Shown here: positions 1-7,647 of the stretch, piece after piece
Layout of the letters: every line of letters begins with the position of its first letter
How positions within the stretch are numbered: the stretch's first letter is position 1
Assembly: GCA_002440945.1 (NCBI GenBank)
Contig: DJWG01000011.1
Location: forward strand, 25,812-35,623
Reading direction: 5' to 3'
DNA: 9,812 bases
Origin: Rhodobacteraceae bacterium UBA6236
GTDB taxonomy: Bacteria; Pseudomonadota; Alphaproteobacteria; Rhodobacterales; Rhodobacteraceae
Notes under the pieces: generated by a model
Databases searched by the model: none
Told to the model about the DNA's origin: nothing
Seen by the model: the letters and a program-made list of their open reading frames with translations, nothing else
Program-made: the position numbers and the translations under genes

Positions 1-495
1 AACGTGCAGGAGGCGATGGCGCTGAACCCCTCGGCCATCGTGCTGTCGCCGGGGCCCTGCGACCCCGATCAGGCCGGGATATGCCTCGCGCTCACGCAGG
101 CCGCCGCCGAAACGCGCACGCCGCTTCTGGGTGTCTGCCTTGGCCACCAGACCATCGGCCAGGCCTTCGGCGGCAAGGTCGTGCGCTGCCATGAAATCGT
201 CCACGGCAAGATGGGCGAGATGCACCACGGCGGCAAAGGCATGTTCCGTGGCCTGCCCTCGCCCTTCCTTGCCACGCGCTACCATTCGCTGGTCGTGGAT
301 CGTGAGAGCCTGCCCGACTGCCTTGAGGTCACGGCCTGGCTCAAGGACGGCACGATCATGGGGCTGAAGCACAAGAGCCTTCCCATCGAAGGGGTGCAGT
401 TCCACCCCGAATCCATCGCCTCGGAACACGGACACCAGATGCTGCGGAATTTCCTAGAAGATGCGGGCGTGCCGCTCGGCCAGGTGGCGGCATGA
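1..495 (+). CDS. trpG: Anthranilate synthase component II (glutamine amidotransferase), 5'-truncated
   Basis: This is the glutaminase subunit of anthranilate synthase. It releases ammonia from glutamine for the TrpE subunit in the first committed step of tryptophan synthesis, in the cytosol. The window opens inside the gene, in frame at base 1. 164 codons are visible, and by comparison with family members of about 190-200 residues roughly 30-40 N-terminal residues are missing. The class I amidotransferase signature is clear: SPGPCDP near the start, the nucleophile Cys in GVCLGHQ (codon at 136-138), and the His-Glu pair in [15 protein letters not shown]. The pabA (p-aminobenzoate) paralogue is similar and some bacteria share one subunit, but the trpD gene directly downstream favours trpG. 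The stop codon overlaps the trpD start in an ATGA, which suggests translational coupling. No anomaly is seen. Confidence 0.95.
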   Translation, partial: NVQEAMALNPSAIVLSPGPCDPDQAGICLALTQAAAETRTPLLGVCLGHQTIGQAFGGKVVRCHEIVHGKMGEMHHGGKGMFRGLPSPFLATRYHSLVVDRESLPDCLEVTAWLKDGTIMGLKHKSLPIEGVQFHPESIASEHGHQMLRNFLEDAGVPLGQVAA

Positions 496-1511
496 CCGAC
501 GCGCTGCGCCCGCTGATCGGCATCGCCGCCGAACGCCCCCTGACCGGGGCCGAGGCCGAGATCGCCTTTGACGCCCTGTTCGAAGGAACCGCCACGCCAA
601 GCCAGATGGGGGGCTTGCTGATGGCGCTGCGCACCCGTGGCGAAACGGTCGAGGAAATGGCCGCCGCCGCCCGCGTGATGCGCGCCAAGTGCCACCCCGT
701 GACCGCGCCCGCAGGTGCCATCGACATCGTGGGAACCGGCGGCGACGGGAAAGGCACGCTCAATATCTCGACCACCACTGCCTTTGTCGTCGCGGGTGCG
801 GGCGTGATCGTTGCCAAGCACGGCAACCGCAACCTGTCGTCGAAATCCGGCGCCGCCGACGCGCTGACCCATCTTGGCATCAACGTCATGGTGGGCCGCG
901 AGGTGGTGGAGCGCGAATTCGCCGAATGCGGCATCGCCTTCATGATGGCGCCGATCCACCATCCGGCGATCCGCCACGTCATGCCCACGCGTTCGGAGCT
1001 TGGCACCCGCACGGTCTTCAACATCCTCGGGCCGATGACCAACCCGGCTGGCGTGAAGCGGCAGTTGACCGGGGCCTTTTCCAGGGTCTGGATCCGCCCG
1101 ATGGCCGAAACCCTGGCCGAGCTTGGGTCTGAACATTGCTGGCTCGTCCACGGTGGCGACGGTTCGGATGAACTGGCGATTTCCGAACGCAGCTTCGTGG
1201 CCGAACTGAAAGACGGCAAGATCACCGAATTCGAGGTCCACCCCGAGGATGCCGGTCTGGCCGTTCGTCCCTTCGAAGAAATCGTCGGCGGCACCCCGGC
1301 CGAAAACGCCGCCGCACTGCGGGCTGTTCTGGCGGGCGCTGCCGGCGCCTACCGCGATGCGGTGCTGTTCAATTCGGCTGCGGCGCTGATCTGCGCGGGA
1401 AAGGTCACATCGCTGAAAGACGGCGCGGCACTGGCGGCCGAGTCGATCGACAGCGGCGCCGCCGCCGCCAAGGTCGCCGCCCTCCGCCGGATCTCGCCGC
1501 TTGAGGCATGA
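492..1511 (+). CDS. trpD: Anthranilate phosphoribosyltransferase
   Basis: This enzyme transfers the phosphoribosyl group of PRPP to anthranilate, the second step of the tryptophan branch, in the cytosol. The protein has 339 residues, normal for the family. A helical N-terminal domain leads into the PRPP-binding GTGGDG (residues 81-86) and NIST. KHGNR (109-113) and [10 protein letters not shown] follow, then [19 protein letters not shown] (167-185), which carries the anthranilate-contacting Arg and the GPMTNP turn, and VHGGDGSDE (219-227). The ATG overlaps the trpG stop, and AGGTGG lies 4 bases upstream. Its own TGA overlaps the ung ATG in a second ATGA. A 433-codon open frame on the opposite strand covers most of this gene but is a GC-rich shadow. 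Identification is firm, with no broken motif. Confidence 0.98.
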   Translation: MTDALRPLIGIAAERPLTGAEAEIAFDALFEGTATPSQMGGLLMALRTRGETVEEMAAAARVMRAKCHPVTAPAGAIDIVGTGGDGKGTLNISTTTAFVVAGAGVIVAKHGNRNLSSKSGAADALTHLGINVMVGREVVEREFAECGIAFMMAPIHHPAIRHVMPTRSELGTRTVFNILGPMTNPAGVKRQLTGAFSRVWIRPMAETLAELGSEHCWLVHGGDGSDELAISERSFVAELKDGKITEFEVHPEDAGLAVRPFEEIVGGTPAENAAALRAVLAGAAGAYRDAVLFNSAAALICAGKVTSLKDGAALAAESIDSGAAAAKVAALRRISPLEA

Positions 1512-2152
1512 CGGCGGTTCCGAAAGCCTGGGCGCATCTGCCCTTCTTTGATTGCGACTGGCCGCGGATTTCGGGGGCACTTGCCGCCGATCCGCGCCCG
1601 GTCCTGCCGCCGGGGCCTTTGCGCTTCGCCGCCCTTGACCGCTGCGCGCCAGATCAAATCCGCGTGGTGATCCTGGGCCAGGACCCCTACCACACGCCCG
1701 GCAAAGCCGATGGGCTGGCCTTTTCCATCAACCCTGATTTTGGCGGCAGGCTCGACAGCCTTGGCAACATCTTCAAGGAGTTGCAGGACGATCTTGGCGT
1801 GACGCGACACCGGACCGATCTGTCGGACTGGGCCGATCAGGGCGTGCTTTTGCTCAACACCGCGCTCAGCGTTCCCCAAGGCATTGCGAAGGGCCACGAC
1901 CGGCTGGGCTGGCAGGCGCTGATCGGGCAGGTGCTGGCCGAACTCGACGCCTCGCCCCGCGCCTTCCTGCTGTGGGGCGCCCCCGCGCAGCAGCTTGGTG
2001 GCCGCTATCTGACCAACCCCGGCCACCTGCGGATCGAAACCGCCCATCCATCGCCGCTGTCGGCCTGGCGTGGCTTCCTCGGCTCGCGTCCCTTCAGCCG
2101 CACCAACGCCTGGCTGACGGCGCAAGGCCACCCGCCGATCCGCTGGGGCTGA
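1508..2152 (+). CDS. ung: Uracil-DNA glycosylase, family 1
   Basis: This enzyme excises uracil from DNA and so starts base excision repair after cytosine deamination or dUTP incorporation. The protein has 214 residues, against 229 in E. coli Ung. The water-activating loop GQDPYH (57-62) holds catalytic Asp59 and Tyr61. AFS carries the stacking Phe72, and LLLNTAL holds the uracil-reading Asn117. [11 protein letters not shown] (from 180) gives catalytic His180 and the intercalating Leu. Two loops that pinch the DNA backbone in E. coli Ung differ here: PPSL is replaced by LDSL (82-85), and WGSHAQ by WGAPAQ. The ATG overlaps the trpD stop. The only purine-rich element, GAGG at 1503-1506, is one base from the ATG, too close for normal initiation, so translation probably depends on ribosomes finishing trpD. 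No alternative ATG or GTG lies nearby. A repair gene inside a trp/moa operon is unexpected. Confidence 0.96.
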   Translation: MTAVPKAWAHLPFFDCDWPRISGALAADPRPVLPPGPLRFAALDRCAPDQIRVVILGQDPYHTPGKADGLAFSINPDFGGRLDSLGNIFKELQDDLGVTRHRTDLSDWADQGVLLLNTALSVPQGIAKGHDRLGWQALIGQVLAELDASPRAFLLWGAPAQQLGGRYLTNPGHLRIETAHPSPLSAWRGFLGSRPFSRTNAWLTAQGHPPIRWG

Positions 2153-2176
2153 CGGCTTTCCCTTCCCATCGGCGGG
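2131..2176 (+). repeat. 9-bp perfect inverted repeat spanning the ung stop codon
   Basis: CCCGCCGAT at 2131-2139 is matched exactly by ATCGGCGGG at 2168-2176, leaving a 28-base loop that contains the ung TGA (2150-2152). The right arm lies in the 45-bp ung-trpC gap, about 10 bases before the trpC ribosome binding site (AAGG, 2187-2190). No T-run follows, so it is not a classical intrinsic terminator. It could be an mRNA stem that protects or attenuates, or chance: in DNA this GC-rich a few such 9-mers are expected per 10 kb. Confidence 0.35.
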
Positions 2177-2197
2177 CGGCGGCGATAAGGTCTGGCC

Positions 2198-2995
2198 ATG
2201 GATATTCTGGACAAGATCAAGAGCTACAAGCTCGAAGAAATCGCGGCGGCCAAAGCGGCGCGCCCGCTCTCCAAGATCGAGGACGAGGCCCGCGCGGCCG
2301 ACGCCCCCCGGAGGTTCTACCGCGCCCTTCGCAATGCGACGCAAGAAGGATACGGCCTGATCGCCGAGATCAAGAAGGCCAGCCCGTCGAAGGGCCTGAT
2401 CCGGCCCGATTTCGACCCGCCCGCGCTGGCCCGCGCCTATGAGGCCGGCGGCGCGACCTGCCTGTCGATCCTGACCGACACGCCGTCCTTCCAGGGCGCG
2501 CCCGACTACCTGCGGACCGCCCGCGCGGCCTGCACCCTGCCGGTGCTGCGCAAGGATTTCCTATACGACACCTACCAGGTCGCCGAAGCCCGCGCCTGGG
2601 GTGCCGACTGCATCCTGATCATCATGGCCAGCGTCTCGGACATGCAGGCCGCCGAACTGGAAGCTGCCGCGCTGGCCTGGGGAATGGACGTGCTGATCGA
2701 GGTGCACGACGGGGCCGAGCTTGACCGCGCGTTGCGGCTGACCTCACCCATGATCGGGATAAACAACCGCAATCTCAAGACTTTCGACGTTACTCTTGAC
2801 ACAACCCGGAACCTTGCGCCCCGCGTGCCCGAAGACCGGCTTCTGGTCTGCGAAAGCGGGCTTTTCACCCCCGAAGACCTGACCGAGATGGCCAAGGTTG
2901 GCGCGCGTGCCTTCCTGATCGGCGAAAGCCTGATGCGGCAGGATGATGTCGCGGCGGCGACGCGGGCACTTATCGCAAATCCGTACCGGGGGTAG
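2198..2995 (+). CDS. trpC: Indole-3-glycerol-phosphate synthase
   Basis: This enzyme decarboxylates and closes the ring of carboxyphenylamino-deoxyribulose phosphate to give indole-3-glycerol phosphate. It is the stand-alone 265-residue form, not the TrpC-TrpF fusion of enteric bacteria. The (beta/alpha)8 barrel shows its active-site strands in order: [11 protein letters not shown] (56-66) with Glu57 and Lys59, LSILTD, LRKDF (117-121) with catalytic Lys119, IEVHD around Glu168, IGINNRNL (186-193), CESG (218-221), and the phosphate-binding FLIGESLMR. The ATG gives the usual [12 protein letters not shown]-terminus, with AAGG at 2187-2190 as ribosome binding site. It follows ung after 45 bp, the largest gap in the operon, and is 3 bases from moaC. 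No trpF or trpB is in the window. Confidence 0.98.
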   Translation: MDILDKIKSYKLEEIAAAKAARPLSKIEDEARAADAPRRFYRALRNATQEGYGLIAEIKKASPSKGLIRPDFDPPALARAYEAGGATCLSILTDTPSFQGAPDYLRTARAACTLPVLRKDFLYDTYQVAEARAWGADCILIIMASVSDMQAAELEAAALAWGMDVLIEVHDGAELDRALRLTSPMIGINNRNLKTFDVTLDTTRNLAPRVPEDRLLVCESGLFTPEDLTEMAKVGARAFLIGESLMRQDDVAAATRALIANPYRG

Positions 2996-2998
2996 ATC

Positions 2999-3475
2999 AT
3001 GGCGCTCACGCATTTCGACAAGGACGGCAACGCGCATATGGTGGACGTCACCGCCAAGCCCGTGACCGATCGCATCGCCACCGCCACCGCCCGCGTGGTG
3101 ATGCTGCCGGAAACGCTGGCGCTGGTGACCGAAGGTCGCGCCAAGAAAGGCGATGTTCTGGCCGTGGCGCAACTGGCAGGCATCATGGCCGCCAAGCGCA
3201 CCGCCGATCTGATCCCGCTTTGCCACCCGCTGCCGATCACCCGCGTCGCCGTCGAACTCGCCCCCGACGTGGCCCTTCCCGGAGTGAGGATCGAGGCCAC
3301 GGTGCGCACCACCGGCCAGACCGGCGTCGAGATGGAGGCGCTGACGGCGGCCTCGGTCGCCGCCCTCACGGTCTATGACATGCTGAAAGCGGTGGAACGG
3401 TCGATGCGCATCGAAGGCATCGAGGTCATCCTGAAGGATGGCGGAAAATCAGGACGTTACGAGGCGAAGCCATGA
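2999..3475 (+). CDS. moaC: Cyclic pyranopterin monophosphate synthase (molybdenum cofactor)
   Basis: MoaC acts after the radical-SAM enzyme MoaA and converts 3',8-cyclo-7,8-dihydro-GTP to cyclic pyranopterin monophosphate, the first stable intermediate of molybdenum cofactor synthesis. The 158-residue length is typical. The family motifs are all present: MVDVTAK (14-20), [14 protein letters not shown] (66-79), GVEMEALTA (109-117), TVYDMLKA (124-131) with catalytic Asp127 and Lys130, and LKDGGKSG near the C terminus. The ATG is 3 bases past the trpC stop, with a G-rich ribosome binding site (GGGGG) inside the end of trpC. Its stop overlaps the moeA start, so the two cofactor genes are probably translationally coupled. 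The other moa genes are not in the window. Confidence 0.98.
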   Translation: MALTHFDKDGNAHMVDVTAKPVTDRIATATARVVMLPETLALVTEGRAKKGDVLAVAQLAGIMAAKRTADLIPLCHPLPITRVAVELAPDVALPGVRIEATVRTTGQTGVEMEALTAASVAALTVYDMLKAVERSMRIEGIEVILKDGGKSGRYEAKP

Positions 3476-4653
3476 TTTCTGTCGAAGAGGCACTGGCGAA
3501 GGTTCTGGCCCTTGGCTCCCCGCTTGACGGCGAACAGGTTCCGCTTCGTCAGGCGCGCGGCCGGGTGCTGATCGCCCCTGCCGCCGCGACGCTCGACCAG
3601 CCGCCTTTCGATGCCTCGGCCATGGATGGCTATGCCATCACCGAGGCCGATCACAGGATCGGCGCGGTCTTGCAGGTGATCGGCGAGGCCGCCGCAGGCC
3701 ATGCCTTCACCGGTCGCGTCACCCCCGGCACGGCGGCCCGGATCTTCACCGGCGCCCCGGTCCCCGCAGGGGCCGACAGGGTCGTCCTGCAGGAAGACGT
3801 GACCCGCGACGAGGGCCAGATCACGCTGGGCCCGAAGATCGAGGCGCAGACCCATATCCGCCCGCGCGGGCAGGATTTCCGCAAAGGTCAGGTCTTTGCG
3901 GCGCCCCGCCGTCTTGGGGCGCGCGACCTGACGCTGCTGGCCGCGATGAACATCCCCGAGGTGAGCGTGGCGCGGCGTCCCATCGTCGCGGTCATGTCCA
4001 CGGGAGACGAACTGGTGATGCCGGGCGAAGTGCCGGGACCGGACCAGATCATCGCTTCGGCCGGACTTGCGATCACCGCACTGGCCGAAGACTGCGGCGC
4101 CGAGGCGCGACTTTTGCCCATCGCCCGCGACAATGAACCTTCGCTGCGGATGTGCTTCGGTCTGGCGGCCGAGGCCGATGTGATCGTCACCATCGGTGGA
4201 GCCTCGGTCGGGGATCATGATCTGGTCGGACGTGTGGCCGCCGATCTGGGTATGGAACGCGCCTTCTGGAAGATCGCGATGCGCCCCGGAAAGCCACTGA
4301 TGGCGGGGCGTCTTGGACGCTCTATCGTGCTTGGCCTGCCGGGCAACCCGGTTTCGGCCTTCGTCGGCGCGACGCTGTTCCTGAAGCCGCTGATCGACAG
4401 GCTTCAGGGGCTACCCGGCCGTCAGGATCTGCGACAGGCCGAACTGGCGCTGGACCTGCCCGCCAATGGCCCCCGGACGCACTTCATGCGCGCCACCGTC
4501 GAGGCCCGTCCCGGCGTTGCGCTGATCCGGCCCTTCGACCGTCAGGACTCCGCCTTGATGGGGGAACTTGCCGAGGCCGATGCCCTTCTGGTGCGCCCTG
4601 TCGACGATCCGGCACGCAAAAAAGGCGATCTTGTAGACTGGATACCACTTTGA
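3472..4653 (+). CDS. moeA: Molybdopterin molybdenumtransferase
   Basis: MoeA inserts molybdate into adenylylated molybdopterin, the final metal-insertion step that yields active Moco. The protein has 393 residues, close to the usual 400-410. Landmarks in order are SAMDGYA (49-55), [10 protein letters not shown] (93-102) with the following [24 protein letters not shown] (175-182), GGASVGDHD (242-250) from the MoCF-type domain, RPGKPL (271-276), [10 protein letters not shown] (288-297), and a C-terminal beta domain ending at the TGA. The ATG overlaps the moaC stop, with GAGG 7 bases upstream. It is the last gene of the apparent operon, and no convincing terminator follows before the lexA promoter 10 bases on. 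All key motifs are intact. A mogA/moaB role is unlikely because the full multidomain MoeA architecture is present. Confidence 0.97.
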   Translation: MISVEEALAKVLALGSPLDGEQVPLRQARGRVLIAPAAATLDQPPFDASAMDGYAITEADHRIGAVLQVIGEAAAGHAFTGRVTPGTAARIFTGAPVPAGADRVVLQEDVTRDEGQITLGPKIEAQTHIRPRGQDFRKGQVFAAPRRLGARDLTLLAAMNIPEVSVARRPIVAVMSTGDELVMPGEVPGPDQIIASAGLAITALAEDCGAEARLLPIARDNEPSLRMCFGLAAEADVIVTIGGASVGDHDLVGRVAADLGMERAFWKIAMRPGKPLMAGRLGRSIVLGLPGNPVSAFVGATLFLKPLIDRLQGLPGRQDLRQAELALDLPANGPRTHFMRATVEARPGVALIRPFDRQDSALMGELAEADALLVRPVDDPARKKGDLVDWIPL

Positions 4654-4663
4654 CGCGAGTGCG

Positions 4664-4692
4664 TTGACACAAAGCGGGAACAGTGGCAGAAC
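4664..4692 (+). promoter_or_regulatory. lexA promoter (-35 TTGACA, weak -10)
   Basis: A perfect -35 hexamer TTGACA lies at 4664-4669, ten bases after the moeA stop. With the ideal 17-bp spacer, the -10 would be CAGAAC at 4687-4692, which keeps the A at position 2 and the AA at positions 4-5 of TATAAT. The middle GAAC operator half-site (4689-4692) falls within this -10, so bound LexA would block RNA polymerase. The -35 is clear, but the -10 assignment is inferred from spacing. Confidence 0.65.
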
Positions 4693-4703
4693 ATCCTTGG
4701 AAC
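4678..4703 (+). promoter_or_regulatory. LexA (SOS) operator: three direct GAAC half-sites, 11-bp period
   Basis: GAAC occurs at 4678-4681, 4689-4692 and 4700-4703, each pair separated by exactly 7 bases. Read on the other strand this is GTTC-N7-GTTC-N7-GTTC, matching the GTTC-N7-GTTC LexA box known from Rhodobacter and other alphaproteobacteria. A fourth GAAC at 4706-4709 is out of register. The site starts 8 bases after the -35 and ends 28 bases before the lexA ATG. This strongly implies autoregulation of lexA and induction by DNA damage. Confidence 0.88.
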
Positions 4704-4731
4704 AGGAACAATCCAGACAGGGCCCCCTCCG

Positions 4732-5418
4732 ATGCTGACGCGCAAACAGCTTGAACTTCTGGATTTCATCCAAAAGCGCATGGCGCGCGATGGGGTGCCG
4801 CCTTCGTTTGACGAGATGAAAGAGGCGCTGGACCTGCGGTCGAAGTCCGGGATCCACCGCCTGATCACGGCGCTGGAGGAACGCGGCTTCATCCGCCGCC
4901 TCGCGCACCGCGCCCGCGCGATCGAGATCATCAAGTTGCCCGAAGCGATGGACAAGGCCGGGTTCTCTCCGCGCGTGATCCAGGGCGACCGGACCGATCC
5001 GCCCCGGGGCGCGATGCCCGTCACCTCTCTGGATGCCGTCGAACTGCCGGTCATGGGTCGCATCGCCGCTGGTGTGCCCATCGAGGCGATCAGCGAGGTG
5101 TCCCATCACGTCGCGGTGCCGGGCGGCATGGTCGCCGGTCGCGGATCGCATTACGCACTGGAGGTCAAGGGCGACTCGATGATCGAGGCCGGGATCAATG
5201 ACGGCGACGTGGTGGTGATCCGCGAACAGGGCACCGCCGAAAACGGCGACATCGTCGTCGCGCTGGTCGAAGGGCATGAAGCGACGCTGAAACGCTATCG
5301 GCGGCGAGGCAACATGATCGCGCTCGAAGCCGCGAACCCGGCTTACGAAGATCGCCTGCTGCGCGAAGACCAAGTTCGCATCCAGGGCCGCCTTGTGGGG
5401 CTGATCCGCAGCTACTGA
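4732..5418 (+). CDS. lexA: SOS repressor LexA
   Basis: LexA represses the DNA-damage (SOS) regulon and cleaves itself when stimulated by RecA filaments. The protein has 228 residues, the longer alphaproteobacterial size (E. coli 202). Residues 1-70 form the winged helix-turn-helix ([10 protein letters not shown] start, [10 protein letters not shown] recognition region). A long linker of about 35 residues leads to the Ala113-Gly114 cleavage site in GRIAAGV. The latent protease keeps Ser149 (VKGDSM) and Lys187 (ATLKRY). The ATG at 4732 gives the canonical N-terminus, and a modest CAGGG ribosome binding site lies 9 bases upstream. Three GAAC half-sites in the promoter predict autorepression. The 3' end overlaps the convergent comEC stop by 7 bp. 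Function is well supported, and no catalytic residue is missing. Confidence 0.98.
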   Translation: MLTRKQLELLDFIQKRMARDGVPPSFDEMKEALDLRSKSGIHRLITALEERGFIRRLAHRARAIEIIKLPEAMDKAGFSPRVIQGDRTDPPRGAMPVTSLDAVELPVMGRIAAGVPIEAISEVSHHVAVPGGMVAGRGSHYALEVKGDSMIEAGINDGDVVVIREQGTAENGDIVVALVEGHEATLKRYRRRGNMIALEAANPAYEDRLLREDQVRIQGRLVGLIRSY

Positions 5419-7586
5419 TGGCCTCTGCCCGGCTCAGGGCCTGCCAGGATCGCTTCGCGCGCCCGGCGACTGTTCCAGTAGCGCCAGCCGGACAGATCGC
5501 GCGCGGTCACCATCTGCACGCCCTCGGGCGTAAGATAGGCGGCGATGCTTCCGGTCCGCCGCAGGCGCCGCTGGTCGAAGACATCGCAGGGGCCGGTCAC
5601 TTTTTCCGGCAATCGGCTGTTCAGCACGATCAGCGCACCGTCCCGGCACGCCTCGGCCACCCGTCCGGGCGCGGATTTTCCCGTGAGGTGGATCAGGGGC
5701 CGGCCCGCCAATGCAAATGTCCGCTGCGTCTTCGGACCCGAAAAACCCGGCCGCCCCGCCGCCTCGATCTGGGGTGCCAGGTCGCCGTCGTTTTCCAGCC
5801 AGGCGCTGGCGACGAAGCCGCCGCCCTTCGGCTTTGACAGCGCCCGGCCTTCGGCCGTCATGACGCCGACGAGCCCCCCGTCCGACGAGATCATCAGATC
5901 GGGCCGTGTCGCCGCAGACCAGAGCGCGAAGGCAAGGACCAGCCCTGCCCCGGCGACACTCCGCAAACTCCAGACCTCGGCCAGCATCAGTACCAGACCC
6001 GCGACCGCGATGAGCGGCAGGACAATCGTCGTCGGCGCCACCACCGGGACCACCGCGCCCTCCAGCGCCGCGACCCAGTCGCTGATCATGATCACGCCGG
6101 CGGTTCCCCACTTCAGCGCCCATAATGCGGGCCCCGCCAGACCTATCGGCATGAGGATCAGCGCGAGCACCCCGGCGGGCATCACGATCAGCCCCATGAG
6201 CGGCGTCGAAAGCAGGTTCGCGATCAACCCATATTCCGCGATCCGGTTGAAGTGGATCGCCGCGAAAGGCGCCGTCGCGGTCCCCGCGATCAGCGACGAC
6301 AGGATCGCCAGAACCACCGGGCGCAGGTAAGACGGCACCCGGTCGCGGACCGCTGACCAATGGCCGAACCCCACGACCAGCGCGACGGTGGCCGCGAAGG
6401 ACATCTGGAATCCGGGCTCGACCAGGCTTTCCGGTTCAAGAAACAGGACCACCAGCGCCGAGATCGCCACCGTGCGCAGCGAAATCGCGCGCCGGTCGGC
6501 AAGCACCGCCAGCATCATCACCATCGCCATGATATAGGCCCGCCGCGTCGCCACATCGGGCCCCGCCAGCGCCAGGTAGAAGGTCGCCGCCAGCGCCGCC
6601 ACCAGCGCCGCAATCTTGCGCCCGTCCAGCCGCAGGGCAAGCGGCGGGATCAGCGCCAGGCCGCCCCGGATCAGCGCAAAGACGAAGCCGGTGATCAGGC
6701 CCATGTGCAGGCCGGAAATCGAGATCAGGTGCGACAGGTTCGAAGCCCGCATTGAATTTGTCGTGGCCGCGTCGATCCCCGACCGGTCCCCCGTCATGAA
6801 GGCCGAAGCCAACGCAGCCGCCTGCCCGCCGCCCATGCCCTGCTGCATCTGCGCCGAAAGGCTCATCCGCAGCCGGAAGGCCCAAAGCCGCATGTCATAG
6901 GGATCGGCCTCGGCCAGCACCGTCAGCGGATCGCGGGTATAACCCACCCCGCCCAGGCTGCTGAACCAGGCAAGGCGCTGGAAATCGAAGCCCCCCGGCT
7001 CCACCGGTCCATCGGGCGGCGCAAGATAGGCGCGCGCTGCGATGCGGGTTCCCGGCACCAAGGCGTCCTGCCGGTCGTCGCCATGCAGCGCCACGCGGAC
7101 CCGCGCGGGCGCCACGCCGTCCAGTTCCGACAGGACAACCCGGTCGAGCGTCAGGCGGATGGCATCGGAAAACGACCGGTCGATGTCAACGATCCGCCCC
7201 TCGACCGGGCCATGATAGCGGTAGGGCAAGACCGGCGCCGCAACCAGCCAGGCGCGCGCCATCATCAAGAGAAGCCCCGCCGCCAGAAGCGCCACCGCAA
7301 GGCCCGGCGCGCGCGCCCGTTCCCCCGCAAGCCGCATCATGACGATGCAGAGGCAGATCACCGCCCCCGCCACAAGCGCCTGCGTGAACCCCGGCTCCTC
7401 CTTCAGCAGGAAATAGCTGCCAATGCCGGCGCCAAGGCAAAGCGGCGCCCAGGGCATCAGCCCGGCCCGTGCCGCCGCCAGACGGTCGAGACCGGCAAGA
7501 ACCAGCGCCTGCGCCCCCGTCAAAGGCCGCGGAAACGCCAGCCATCCCTGCACGCCTGAGCCCCGCATCTTGCCCTTGAGCCTCAC
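5412..7586 (-). CDS. comEC: ComEC/Rec2-family DNA-uptake channel, no visible nuclease motif
   Basis: ComEC proteins form the inner-membrane channel that brings single-stranded DNA into the cytoplasm during transformation, and related alphaproteobacteria need it to receive gene transfer agent DNA. The 724-residue protein begins with hydrophobic segments near residues 45-115, followed by an OB-fold-like soluble region (about 120-225). The polytopic Competence domain (about 255-560) includes the conserved [12 protein letters not shown] (285-296) and [11 protein letters not shown]. The soluble C terminus (about 560-724) has no HxHxDH metallo-beta-lactamase motif, so it is probably not a nuclease. 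The first possible start is a GTG at 7586-7584, and an ATG at 7568-7566 with AAGGG just upstream is an equally good choice (718 residues). It is divergent from gltX and convergent with lexA. Confidence 0.93.
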   Translation of the reverse strand: MRLKGKMRGSGVQGWLAFPRPLTGAQALVLAGLDRLAAARAGLMPWAPLCLGAGIGSYFLLKEEPGFTQALVAGAVICLCIVMMRLAGERARAPGLAVALLAAGLLLMMARAWLVAAPVLPYRYHGPVEGRIVDIDRSFSDAIRLTLDRVVLSELDGVAPARVRVALHGDDRQDALVPGTRIAARAYLAPPDGPVEPGGFDFQRLAWFSSLGGVGYTRDPLTVLAEADPYDMRLWAFRLRMSLSAQMQQGMGGGQAAALASAFMTGDRSGIDAATTNSMRASNLSHLISISGLHMGLITGFVFALIRGGLALIPPLALRLDGRKIAALVAALAATFYLALAGPDVATRRAYIMAMVMMLAVLADRRAISLRTVAISALVVLFLEPESLVEPGFQMSFAATVALVVGFGHWSAVRDRVPSYLRPVVLAILSSLIAGTATAPFAAIHFNRIAEYGLIANLLSTPLMGLIVMPAGVLALILMPIGLAGPALWALKWGTAGVIMISDWVAALEGAVVPVVAPTTIVLPLIAVAGLVLMLAEVWSLRSVAGAGLVLAFALWSAATRPDLMISSDGGLVGVMTAEGRALSKPKGGGFVASAWLENDGDLAPQIEAAGRPGFSGPKTQRTFALAGRPLIHLTGKSAPGRVAEACRDGALIVLNSRLPEKVTGPCDVFDQRRLRRTGSIAAYLTPEGVQMVTARDLSGWRYWNSRRAREAILAGPEPGRGHQ

Positions 7587-7647
7587 CTTGCCTAAGCACT
7601 CAGCGTCACGTTAGCGTCCTCATGGTTTCCGAAAGGTTAACACCCGC
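7587..7647. promoter_or_regulatory. Divergent comEC-gltX intergenic region
   Basis: These 61 bp separate two divergent starts, so both promoters probably lie here or reach into the coding ends. Toward gltX, a weak pair TTGCCT (7588-7593) and TTAGCG (7611-7616) has a 17-bp spacer, and GAAAGG (7631-7636) is the likely gltX ribosome binding site. Toward comEC, the minus strand carries TTAACCTT (7640-7633), one base from the CtrA half-site TTAACCAT. There is no GTTC-N7-GTTC LexA box. Individual elements are low confidence. Confidence 0.4.

Noticed and set aside
279..1580. 433-codon open frame on the minus strand opposite trpD
   Set aside because: It is longer than trpD, but its translation is rich in Arg, Gly, His and Asp with no recognisable motif. 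It covers a gene with full family motifs on the plus strand, which is typical of antisense shadows in GC-rich DNA.
1349..2344. 331-codon minus-strand frame across the ends of trpD and trpC and all of ung
   Set aside because: It crosses three gene boundaries, has no motif and has low-complexity composition; an antisense shadow.
4645..4677. Imperfect stem-loop around the moeA stop (CCACTTTG with CAAAGCGG, one A-C mismatch)
   Set aside because: Its loop contains the lexA -35 and no T-run follows. The stem is short and A/T-rich in part, so it is not a credible terminator.
4411..5373. 320-codon minus-strand frame opposite lexA and its promoter
   Set aside because: It runs through the LexA operator and opposite a complete lexA; no family resemblance seen.
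5434..6360. 308-codon minus-strand frame within comEC
   Set aside because: It is the alternate frame of comEC. The comEC frame itself is continuous with conserved membrane and competence motifs, so there is no sign of a frameshift.
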